This document shows positions 1 through 4,339 of a stretch of DNA of 6,989 nt, piece by piece; positions within the stretch are counted from its first letter, which is position 1, and each line of letters opens with the position of its first letter. Source of the stretch: JAQBQZ01 sp964406475 (GTDB taxonomy: Bacteria; Patescibacteriota; Minisyncoccia; Phycocordibacterales; CAIRYW01); NCBI GenBank assembly GCA_964406475.1, contig CAYORS010000022.1, positions 1 to 6,989 on the forward strand. Reading direction: 5' to 3'. The notes under the pieces were generated by a model. It ran no database searches and had not been told where the DNA came from. It saw only the letters and a program-made list of their open reading frames with translations. The translations under genes were made by a program, and so were the position numbers.

Positions 1-11
1 GTTTTTTACCT

Positions 12-40
12 AACTAAACCTTTCGGGTTTTAGTTTTTTT
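12..40 (+). terminator. intrinsic terminator of an upstream unit
   Basis: An AACTAAACC arm and a GGGTTTTAGTT arm pair around a short TTC-type loop with one bulged T, and the hairpin runs directly into seven T residues. It reads as a rho-independent terminator on the plus strand for a gene lying left of the window. The minus-strand side has no T tract, so it is probably one-directional. Confidence 0.6.
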
Positions 41-83
41 ATAACAAAATTGCTACCCAAAGGCTTTATTTTTTCAAAAAATC

Positions 84-92
84 TGCTATAGT
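84..92 (+). promoter_or_regulatory. probable extended -10 promoter of tRNA-Ile
   Basis: TG-C-TATAGT (TG at 84-85, hexamer at 87-92) matches an extended -10 element. It ends 9 nt before the mature tRNA 5' end, so transcription would start only a few bases upstream of the tRNA. No convincing -35 hexamer is seen at the usual spacing, which is tolerable for an extended -10. Confidence 0.45.
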
Positions 93-101
93 ACTCTTGA
101 T

Positions 102-174
102 GCGTGTATAGCTCAGCTGGTAGAGCATTCGACTGATACTCGAAAGGTCTTAGGTTCGAACCCTAATACACGCA
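102..174 (+). tRNA. tRNA-Ile (anticodon GAU)
   Basis: A complete cloverleaf can be folded by hand. The acceptor stem is GCGTGTA (102-108) with TACACGC (167-173), discriminator A174. T and A fill positions 8-9. The D arm is GCTC/GAGC, the anticodon stem TTCGA/TCGAA with loop CTGATAC, so the anticodon is GAU, reading AUC/AUU. The variable loop is AGGTC, and the T arm is TTAGG/CCTAA with loop TTCGAAC. CCA is not encoded and must be added by the CCA transferase. The 3' acceptor strand is also the start of a long perfect inverted repeat, so the primary transcript has two alternative partners for it. Confidence 0.95.
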
Positions 175-231
175 CAAAAATACAAAATCCCAGGAGTCTA
201 ACTCCTGGGATTTTGTATTTTTGTGCGTGTA
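167..231 (+). repeat. 31-bp perfect inverted repeat fused to the tRNA-Ile 3' end; likely terminator
   Basis: Arms 167-197 and 201-231 are exact reverse complements, with only a CTA loop (198-200). The left arm begins inside the tRNA (its 3' acceptor strand) and the right arm ends with GCGTGTA (225-231), identical to the tRNA 5' acceptor strand. The core CCCAGGAGT/ACTCCTGGG with T tracts at 211-214 and 218-222 could act as the intrinsic terminator for the tRNA. A terminator does not need the arms to extend into the tRNA, so the full length is notable. Confidence 0.9.
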
Positions 232-361
232 AGCAAAGTGTCCCACACTTTGCGTTTAGGGTTCGAAGCCCGATTGAGCATAATTTATGATTCGCTAGCT
301 AGTAGAGAAATAAATTATCCAATCGGGGTACTGACCCTGTAAGGATCGAAACCCTAATACA
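225..361 (+). other. tRNA-Ile-trailing structured unit
   Basis: This unit has no open gene. It starts with a second GCGTGTA (225-231), then a perfect 9-bp hairpin GCAAAGTGT-CCC-ACACTTTGC (233-253), then a T-arm-like TTAGGGTTCGAAGCCC (256-271). A long imperfect hairpin follows: CCCGATTG (269-276) pairs with CAATCGGG (320-327), and ATAATTTAT (280-288) with ATAAATTAT (310-318). It ends with a second T-arm remnant (343-360) close to the real tRNA 3' end. Closure with the 5' GCGTGTA is only partial (TGTA/TACA). The order acceptor copy, AAAGTG hairpin, TTCGAA is the same as in the unit after tRNA-Ser. It could be a decayed tRNA or a structured RNA; the function is unknown. Confidence 0.45.
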
Positions 362-401
362 ATTAATCGATTGCAAAAATTTTCGAGGCAGAAATCCCTA
401 A
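343..401 (+). pseudogene. two degenerate tRNA-Ile 3'-arm remnants
   Basis: Positions 343-360 match the end of the real tRNA-Ile (153-170) with one mismatch and one inserted A: GGATCGAAACCCTAATAC against GGTTCGAACCCTAATAC. Positions 386-401 (AGGCAGAAATCCCTAA) look like a further decayed copy of the same T arm. Neither has a foldable 5' half, so they cannot be functional tRNAs. Confidence 0.45.
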
Positions 402-481
402 CCTGTAAAAATACGCTACTAATTCATCTCTTATAAAAGCTCTAAAAAGGTCTTGTAAAGCAGGTCCCGAGCCCGCTTATC

Positions 482-516
482 ACTCGAAAGGTCTTAGGTT
501 CGAACCCCTCAATACA
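482..516 (+). pseudogene. tRNA-Ile 3'-half pseudogene
   Basis: Positions 482-507 are identical over 26 nt to 138-163 of the functional tRNA-Ile, covering the end of the anticodon loop through most of the T arm. After that, extra C residues break the T stem (AACCCCTCAATACA against AACCCTAATACA). No upstream strand can pair with the AATACAT end, so no cloverleaf forms. A hairpin AAGCAGG/CCCGCTT with one mismatch (458-478) precedes it, and the motif AAAGGTCTT also occurs once more at 446-454. Confidence 0.7.
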
Positions 517-524
517 TATACAAT

Positions 525-590
525 ATGTGTAGTGCAGAACATTCTTGAAGTCAGCAGAAATTTTTAAGGAAGAAACCTCTAATACACGTA
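525..590 (+). pseudogene. degenerate full-length tRNA-Ile-like element
   Basis: The ends ATGTGTA (525-531) and TACACGT (583-589) form a 7-bp acceptor-like stem with one G-T wobble, enclosing 51 nt. GAACATTC (537-544) resembles GAGCATTC of the real tRNA, and CTAATACACG (579-588) is identical to 163-172. The T loop has lost TTCGAA and the D arm cannot be formed, so this is most likely a decayed copy. ACATAT (514-519) and ATATGT (523-528) pair across the junction with the preceding remnant, repeating the junction hairpin seen after the real tRNA. Confidence 0.5.
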
Positions 591-622
591 AATACAAGAA
601 ACATATATTTTCAAACATTTGA

Positions 623-628
623 TATAAT
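623..628 (+). promoter_or_regulatory. -10 box of the small membrane protein gene (leaderless)
   Basis: A perfect TATAAT, inside TGATATAAT, ends 8 nt before the ATG at 637. The normal transcription start would fall on or next to the start codon, giving a leaderless or nearly leaderless mRNA. The same 9-mer TGATATAAT occurs before pilN. Confidence 0.6.
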
Positions 629-636
629 GAAAGAAT

Positions 637-1101
637 ATGGAAAAGCTTCGTGATGATCATATTCATCCTCATATAGATCGTTTTTTATTTTTACGCCTAT
701 ATCTATTTTTCTTTTTTGCTATTGCATTATTTATTTATGTGATACGAGAAATTATTATAGGAGATATTGGTATCTTGTCTGCAATTATGGGGGTATCGTT
801 TGGTTTTGCACTTGGTGGTATTTTAGGAAGACTTATGGGTATTGAATGGGATGACAAAAAATCAAAAGTAGTTTCTCGAATTGATGTGGTTGGTGCATTT
901 GCTCTTTTGTCATTTATTTTGCTTGATATATATCGTGAGTGGATTTTCGGGCATTGGTTTAGTGGATTGACATTGAGCCTTGTCACACTTTGTTTTTTGT
1001 CAGGGGCGATTTTGGGAAGATTTGTAGGTATGAAAACAAGTATTATGTACGTACTCAAAGAGCGTAATATTGTGCGAGGTAATCCTGAGGAAGTTTTGTG
1101 A
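637..1101 (+). CDS. small four-helix membrane protein with internal two-fold repeat, unknown function
   Basis: The 154-residue protein is not recognised as a named family. It has a short charged N-terminus (about 1-15), four predicted transmembrane helices (about 16-36, 45-68, 83-97, 108-131) and a basic C-terminus. The two halves look duplicated. In each, a helix ends in an Arg-Glu pair (IREIIIGD near 36-43, YREWIFGH near 99-106). It is followed by a second helix ending in a glycine-zipper motif, GGILGRLMGI (60-69) and GAILGRFVGM (123-132). An acidic-basic loop (70-81) joins the halves. This suggests an ancient duplication of a two-helix unit that pairs with itself in the membrane. The ATG was chosen because the TATAAT box lies 8 nt upstream and no alternative start is better placed. 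It ends 30 bases before the tRNA-Ser array and might be co-transcribed with it. Confidence 0.85.
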   Translation: MEKLRDDHIHPHIDRFLFLRLYLFFFFAIALFIYVIREIIIGDIGILSAIMGVSFGFALGGILGRLMGIEWDDKKSKVVSRIDVVGAFALLSFILLDIYREWIFGHWFSGLTLSLVTLCFLSGAILGRFVGMKTSIMYVLKERNIVRGNPEEVL

Positions 1102-1131
1102 TTAGATTGTTTCTATGGTATTGTATTGCCG

Positions 1132-1233
1132 TATGGAGAGATGGATGAGATGGGGAAAAGTGAAACTGCTTTCACTTTTACCGGTACGAAGTACCGAGCC
1201 ATGAATCCATCAAGCCGCGTAAGTGGTCTCCAT
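1132..1233 (+). other. tRNA-Ser-leading structured unit
   Basis: The first 18 nt (1132-1149) repeat exactly the start of the tRNA-Ser region (1251-1268), so the unit begins with a copied tRNA 5' end. It then departs and folds by hand into a closed branched structure. ATGGAGA (1133-1139) pairs with TCTCCAT (1227-1233), GATGGAT (1140-1146) with ATCCATC (1205-1211), and ATGG (1150-1153) with CCAT (1199-1202). Inside are two perfect hairpins: AAAAGTGAAA/TTTCACTTTT (1156-1179, loop CTGC) and CGGTAC/GTACCG (1182-1196, loop GAA). It cannot form a normal tRNA (no D, anticodon or T arm). It may be a rearranged tRNA pseudogene or a structured RNA; the amount of perfect pairing argues against simple decay. 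Confidence 0.5.
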
Positions 1234-1253
1234 TTGAACAAAGTGAATATTAT

Positions 1254-1340
1254 GGAGAGATGGATGAGTGGCTGAAATCAGCGGTTTACTAAACCGCCGG
1301 ACCCTAACAGGTCTCGCGAGTTCGAATCTCGCTCTCTCCG
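1254..1340 (+). tRNA. tRNA-Ser (anticodon ACU)
   Basis: This is a complete class II cloverleaf. The acceptor stem is GGAGAGA (1254-1260) with TCTCTCC (1333-1339) and discriminator G1340, as expected for serine. The D arm has a 3-bp stem GAT/ATC. The anticodon stem is GCGGT/ACCGC with loop TTACTAA, so the anticodon is ACU at 1288-1290, reading AGU. The long variable arm pairs GACC/GGTC (1300-1313), and the T arm is GCGAG/CTCGC with loop TTCGAAT. CCA is not encoded. A34 is unusual, since the AGU/AGC serine tRNA normally carries GCU. G73, the long arm and A37 all support serine rather than leucine or tyrosine. It lies between two tRNA-like structured units. Confidence 0.92.
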
Positions 1341-1357
1341 TTTGAACATCCGTGAAA

Positions 1358-1504
1358 ACGGAGAGAAAAAGTGCTAAACGCACTTTCGTGCGAGATTCGA
1401 ACGCCGGAGTATATTTTTTGTAGTAACAAAAAATACGAGGCGGTGCCCAGACAAATTTTGCGTGTAGCAAAATTTAGTCGAGGGAGAAATTCTTGCTCTC
1501 TCCG
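1358..1504 (+). other. tRNA-Ser-trailing structured unit
   Basis: This 147-nt unit is closed by CGGAGAGA (1359-1366) with TCTCTCCG (1497-1504), both copies of the tRNA-Ser acceptor strands. Inside are AAAGTGC/GCACTTT (1368-1386), CGCC/GGCG (1402-1405 with 1439-1442) around a perfect 10-bp hairpin TATTTTTTGT/ACAAAAAATA (1412-1435, loop AGTA), and a 12-bp hairpin with one bulged A (1450-1479, loop GTGTA) framed by CCC/GGG. GCGAGATTCGAAC (1390-1402) is the exact reverse complement of the tRNA T arm (1320-1332). It has no open gene. The order matches the unit after tRNA-Ile. It may be a remnant or a real structured RNA; the function is unknown. Confidence 0.5.
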
Positions 1505-1512
1505 TTTTTTTT
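1483..1512 (+). terminator. terminator of the tRNA-Ser array
   Basis: GGAGA (1483-1487) pairs with TCTCC (1499-1503), and after one G comes a run of eight T (1505-1512). The right arm doubles as the closing strand of the preceding unit, so the local hairpin and the long closing stem compete for it. Confidence 0.5.
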
Positions 1513-1530
1513 GCAAGGGCAGCCCTTGCA
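1512..1530. repeat. 8-bp perfect hairpin after the T tract
   Basis: TGCAAGGG (1512-1519) and CCCTTGCA (1523-1530) pair around CAG. On the plus strand the T run lies before it, and on the minus strand it would be followed by A residues. It is therefore not itself a classical terminator in either direction. Confidence 0.6.
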
Positions 1531-1542
1531 GATTTGATATAC

Positions 1543-1582
1543 AAAACCTCTCTCAAAGCCTCGGGCTTTGAGAGAGGTTTTT
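1543..1582. terminator. 18-bp hairpin terminator between convergent units
   Basis: AAAACCTCTCTCAAAGCC (1543-1560) and its exact reverse complement (1564-1581) pair around TCG. On the plus strand the stem ends in five T, serving the tRNA-Ser array. On the minus strand it starts 11 nt after the stop of the 1593-2441 gene and ends in four T. It most likely terminates both convergent transcripts, more strongly through its stem than its short T tracts. Confidence 0.8.
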
Positions 1583-1592
1583 GCACTAATCA

Positions 1593-2441
1593 TTAATTAA
1601 AGATAGGATTTTCAAGAATTCCTCCATTGTCCCAATCACAACTATTCATTTCAGAATCAATGGTACCTGTATCAGTAATAATTGTTGGTCGAGTTTTGGT
1701 ATCTTTTTTGACTACTGCTCCTGTTTTTGGATTCACAATTTCGATTGTTTGAGTTGTTTTGAGATTATCCTTTTTTTGAGTAAGTGTTGTATCTGCACCA
1801 AGTGGCACTCCTTGTTCGTTTGTGGTGATACAAGAGTATGTTCCCACAGGAAGCAATGTGTTGTCTATAGTAGAAGTACCTGCATCTGGCCATTTTTTGA
1901 TAGATGCTTTGAATACATAAGGGTTCTGTGTATTGTCTATAAAGACTAATATTTTTTTGTCAGGAAAGGGTATAAGGTTGTCTGTAATAGAAATTGACGG
2001 AATATACACAAATTGATTTGAGGTTTTGTCGAATACGAATTTGTGGGTAATCAATGAACCATTGCTTGTTGTGTCTTTGCCCGTAAAAATATCAAGATCC
2101 ATATAATCATCAAAGTTCCAGTCATTTGAAAGCGAGATTGCTTCATCTGCTGAGAGGGGTTCTGTGTCTTGTTTTGGTTCACTTGTTGTTGTGGGTGATT
2201 TCAAAATGGGCAATTTCAAAACTTGATTGACAGATCCTGTGATCGTAACTGTCTTACTGTCACACTCAAGTGTGATATGAACAGGGATTTTTTCTGTCAC
2301 AAAACCATCGATTGAATATGAATCAAATGATTTAGCACATTGGATATTGTTGTCTTTTTTTATAAACAACACAAAACTAAAAACGACAATAATTCCTATA
2401 AATGATAAAATTAAAAACTTATACTTATTATATGTATTCAT
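1593..2441 (-). CDS. membrane-anchored extracytoplasmic protein with XAC2610-like Asp/Asn loop
   Basis: The 282-residue protein has a basic N-terminus and one hydrophobic helix (about 9-26) without a lipobox, so it is probably a signal anchor with the rest outside the membrane. A Ser/Thr/Pro-rich linker (about 82-96) leads to a segment reading DWNFDDYMDLD (107-117) and then FVFDKTSNQFVYIPSIS (about 135-151). That pattern resembles XAC2610-type proteins, in which a D-x-N-x-D-x-Y-x-D loop resembles calcium-binding loops. This is a motif-level match only. Cysteines 35/60 and 204/268 could form disulfides. It starts 38 bases after the ComF-like gene on the same strand, suggesting an operon. No Shine-Dalgarno sequence precedes the ATG, but the TA-rich stretch ACTTATATAT could be a separate -10. 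Substrate or partner are unknown; surface binding or inhibition are possibilities. Confidence 0.8.
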   Translation of the reverse strand: MNTYNKYKFLILSFIGIIVVFSFVLFIKKDNNIQCAKSFDSYSIDGFVTEKIPVHITLECDSKTVTITGSVNQVLKLPILKSPTTTSEPKQDTEPLSADEAISLSNDWNFDDYMDLDIFTGKDTTSNGSLITHKFVFDKTSNQFVYIPSISITDNLIPFPDKKILVFIDNTQNPYVFKASIKKWPDAGTSTIDNTLLPVGTYSCITTNEQGVPLGADTTLTQKKDNLKTTQTIEIVNPKTGAVVKKDTKTRPTIITDTGTIDSEMNSCDWDNGGILENPIFN

Positions 2442-2479
2442 ATATATAAGTGTAAATCAGATTGATATTTTTTCCAGTT

Positions 2480-3139
2480 TTAGTGTGCAAGTGCAATACA
2501 GATAATACGAGATGTGTGTTTTTTGAGTGCTCTGCGTGCCTCGGAGAGTGTGGCACCAGTTGTTGTGACATCATCAATAACAATAATGGGCCTGTTTAAA
2601 ATTTTTTGGCTGTATTTATGTTTGATATTCATACTGAAGCGCATATTTTCAAAACGAGATTTTCGAGCAAGTGTTTTTTGTGCTTTTGTATCTCGTATAA
2701 AAACCAAAAGATTGGGAATATATTCAATATTAAAGTGTGCTCCTAATTTTTCGGCAATAAGACTACTCGGATTAAATCCTCTTTTTCTGTATTGATCTCG
2801 ATGTGGAGGGACTCCTGTGATGATGGGATTTTCAAAATCTGAAAAAATTGCATACTGTGACAACTCTTCAAGTAAAACATCCTTTACTACACAACAAAGT
2901 ATGTTTGCCACATCTTCATCTTTTTTGTTTTTTATCAGATTGAGTGCATCTCGTATTATTTTGTTTTCGTAATGGAATATTGTGTAGATACCTGTTTTGA
3001 GCAAAACAGGGTGCGCAAGTTTATGCCACATATTGAGATTGAGCTTACGAACATACTCATGTGTATCGTTCACACCAAAGAGTGCTTTGAACGTTTTGTG
3101 AATATAATGTATTGATTGTTTATAAAAAACTAGAATCAT
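2480..3139 (-). CDS. comF: ComF-family phosphoribosyltransferase-like protein, lacking the zinc finger
   Basis: The 219-residue protein carries the ComF signature. PPHRDQYRKRGFNPSSLIAE (111-130) is the family's first conserved block, and RDTKAQKTLARKSRFEN (149-165) the arginine-rich region. IIVIDDVTTTGATL (185-198) is the PRPP-binding loop of type I phosphoribosyltransferases. ComF proteins are linked to natural transformation, acting in the cytoplasm near the DNA-uptake machinery. The usual N-terminal cysteine zinc finger is absent; only an unpaired CC at 82-83 is seen. The region 50-80 keeps the Y-x-I-F-x-Y...IRDALNLIK pattern found after that finger in relatives. The gene diverges from pilM across 27 bp and precedes the anchored protein gene. 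The ATG is preceded by a -10-like box 11 nt upstream and no Shine-Dalgarno site. Confidence 0.88.
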   Translation of the reverse strand: MILVFYKQSIHYIHKTFKALFGVNDTHEYVRKLNLNMWHKLAHPVLLKTGIYTIFHYENKIIRDALNLIKNKKDEDVANILCCVVKDVLLEELSQYAIFSDFENPIITGVPPHRDQYRKRGFNPSSLIAEKLGAHFNIEYIPNLLVFIRDTKAQKTLARKSRFENMRFSMNIKHKYSQKILNRPIIVIDDVTTTGATLSEARRALKKHTSRIICIALAH

Positions 3140-3166
3140 TGTGTTATACTATTATATAATAATTAT
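3140..3166. promoter_or_regulatory. 27-bp divergent promoter with palindromic -10 (comF / pilM)
   Basis: The palindrome ATTATATAAT (3151-3160) contains TATAAT on both strands: 3155-3160 for pilM and 3156-3151 for the ComF-like gene. The pilM ATG follows 6 nt after its box and the ComF ATG 11 nt after its own. Both mRNAs would therefore have no leader or one of only a few bases. A second candidate, TG-T-TATACT (3142-3150), also lies on the plus strand. Confidence 0.6.
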
Positions 3167-4279
3167 ATGGATAATCCTTTTAAAAATTTCTTTGCAAAAT
3201 CTGATACGAATGTTATAGGTATTGATATTGGGTCTTCTGCTATCAAGGTTGTTCAACTTGCAAAAGTAAAAGGTCGTGCTGTTCTTAAGACATACGGTTC
3301 GATTGCTCTTGGTCCATATGCAGGGCTTGCTGTGGGTCAGGTCACCAATCTCCCTGTTGATCGTTTGGGGCAAGCAATTCAGGATGTTATCAAAGAGTCT
3401 AATTCTACAACTACAAATGCGGGTGTTTCTATTCCTCTTCGATCTAGTCTTGTGTCTTTGATTGAAATGCCAAATCTTCCCGAGCAGCGATTGCGCGAAA
3501 TGATTCCTATGGAAGCTCGCAAGTTTATTCCTGTGCCTATTTCTGAAGTTGCTTTAGATTGGTGGATTATTCCCAAAGAAGGAGATAGGTCTTTTGATTT
3601 TGATCCAGAAAATTCAGAAATCAAAAAACAAGACAAGACAGAAGTGTTGCTTGTATCAATACACAATGAGGTGTTGCAAGGCTACAATAGTATTGTCCAA
3701 GCTGGAGGTGTACAAACAAGCTTCTTTGAGATTGAAATGTTTGCAGCAATAAGAGCTTTGGTTGACAGAGAGATTGCTCCTGTGATGATTTTTGATATGG
3801 GAGCATCATCAACAAAAATATATATTGCAGAAAGAGGTGTGGTTAAGGAGAGTCATATTATCAATAAAGGGTCTCAAGAAATCACTTCAAGTATTTCAAA
3901 GGGATTGCAGATTCCTATCGAGAAAGCAGAAAAAATCAAACGCAATTTGGGCGAGGGAACACCATCCGACCAAAAAACAATCTACGATATTGTAGGTCTC
4001 ACCATTGATTACATCTTTTCCGAAGCAGGAAGTTTGATGGTGACATACCAAAAGAAACACAACAAAAGTATCGGGAAGATTTATCTCACGGGAGGTGGTG
4101 TTGCGATGAAAGGTTTTTATGAAATGGCAAAAACACGTTTTGAAACAGAGGTAGTTCTTGGTGATCCTTTTGGTAAAGTTGACGCGCCTGTGTTTTTGGC
4201 AGATCTGTTGAAGCAGACAGGGTTGGATTTTGCTGTTGCAGTAGGTATTGCTCTTCGTAAACTCCAAGAATTGGAATAG
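3167..4279 (+). CDS. pilM: type IV pilus assembly actin-like ATPase PilM
   Basis: The 370-residue protein has the actin/FtsA-like fold signatures of PilM. These are a phosphate-1 loop VIGIDIGSSAIKVVQL (16-31), a phosphate-2 loop MIFDMGASSTKIYI (207-220) and the adenosine motif IYLTGGGVAMKG (305-316), with FAVAVGIALR near the C-terminus. The length is normal for the family. PilM is cytoplasmic, binds the N-terminal tail of PilN and joins the inner-membrane alignment complex to the motor ATPases. The block IEMPNLPEQRLREMIPMEAR (99-118) is a typical PilM stretch. The ATG at 3167 was chosen because the TATAAT box lies 6 nt upstream and the residues before the phosphate loop have the usual short length. 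Unlike the common pilMNOP operon, a terminator and a new promoter separate it from pilN. Confidence 0.95.
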   Translation: MDNPFKNFFAKSDTNVIGIDIGSSAIKVVQLAKVKGRAVLKTYGSIALGPYAGLAVGQVTNLPVDRLGQAIQDVIKESNSTTTNAGVSIPLRSSLVSLIEMPNLPEQRLREMIPMEARKFIPVPISEVALDWWIIPKEGDRSFDFDPENSEIKKQDKTEVLLVSIHNEVLQGYNSIVQAGGVQTSFFEIEMFAAIRALVDREIAPVMIFDMGASSTKIYIAERGVVKESHIINKGSQEITSSISKGLQIPIEKAEKIKRNLGEGTPSDQKTIYDIVGLTIDYIFSEAGSLMVTYQKKHNKSIGKIYLTGGGVAMKGFYEMAKTRFETEVVLGDPFGKVDAPVFLADLLKQTGLDFAVAVGIALRKLQELE

Positions 4280-4305
4280 TGGAATATTTTATCCACTATT
4301 TTTTT
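4275..4305 (+). terminator. intrinsic terminator overlapping the pilM stop codon
   Basis: AATAGTGGA (4275-4283) and TCCACTATT (4292-4300) form a perfect 9-bp stem with an 8-nt loop, followed by T4301-4305 and more T-rich sequence. The left arm includes the last pilM bases and its TAG stop. Ribosomes ending on pilM would cover part of the stem, which could make termination depend on translation. Confidence 0.8.
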
Positions 4306-4326
4306 CTTTACTTTTTTATTTTGTGA

Positions 4327-4332
4327 TATAAT
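4327..4332 (+). promoter_or_regulatory. -10 box of the pilN-pilO-pilP-pilB operon (leaderless)
   Basis: TATAAT ends 7 nt before the pilN ATG and is preceded by TGA, giving the same TGATATAAT 9-mer as at 620-628. It lies just after the pilM terminator, so it is well placed to restart transcription. No Shine-Dalgarno sequence fits between box and ATG. Confidence 0.65.
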
Positions 4333-4339
4333 TTTTACG

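Noticed and set aside
225..590. A CRISPR array or a second functional tRNA in the repeats after tRNA-Ile
   Set aside because: The repeated words are irregularly spaced and vary in length, and no segment gives a complete cloverleaf with paired acceptor and D arms.
442..672. Minus-strand open frame of 76 codons
   Set aside because: It runs across tRNA-Ile remnants and the promoter and start of the 637-1101 gene, and its translation includes tRNA-antisense-like stretches. No start signal or family resemblance.
735..1058. Minus-strand open frame opposite the membrane protein gene
   Set aside because: Shadow of the plus-strand gene, which has a clear promoter, helices and internal repeat.
1254..1340. 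Reading the class II tRNA as a suppressor (CUA) or as tRNA-Val (UAC)
   Set aside because: The symmetric stem and U33 fix the anticodon as ACU; shifting the loop by one base breaks the stem or loses the class II serine logic (G73, long arm).
1210..1586. Several open frames of 66-86 codons on both strands over the tRNA-Ser array
   Set aside because: They overlap tRNA-Ser and its hairpins in several frames, and the peptides are of the type seen when tRNAs are translated. Not credible genes.
3896..4267. 123-codon minus-strand frame inside pilM
   Set aside because: Fully antisense to a well-identified pilM with all ATPase motifs.
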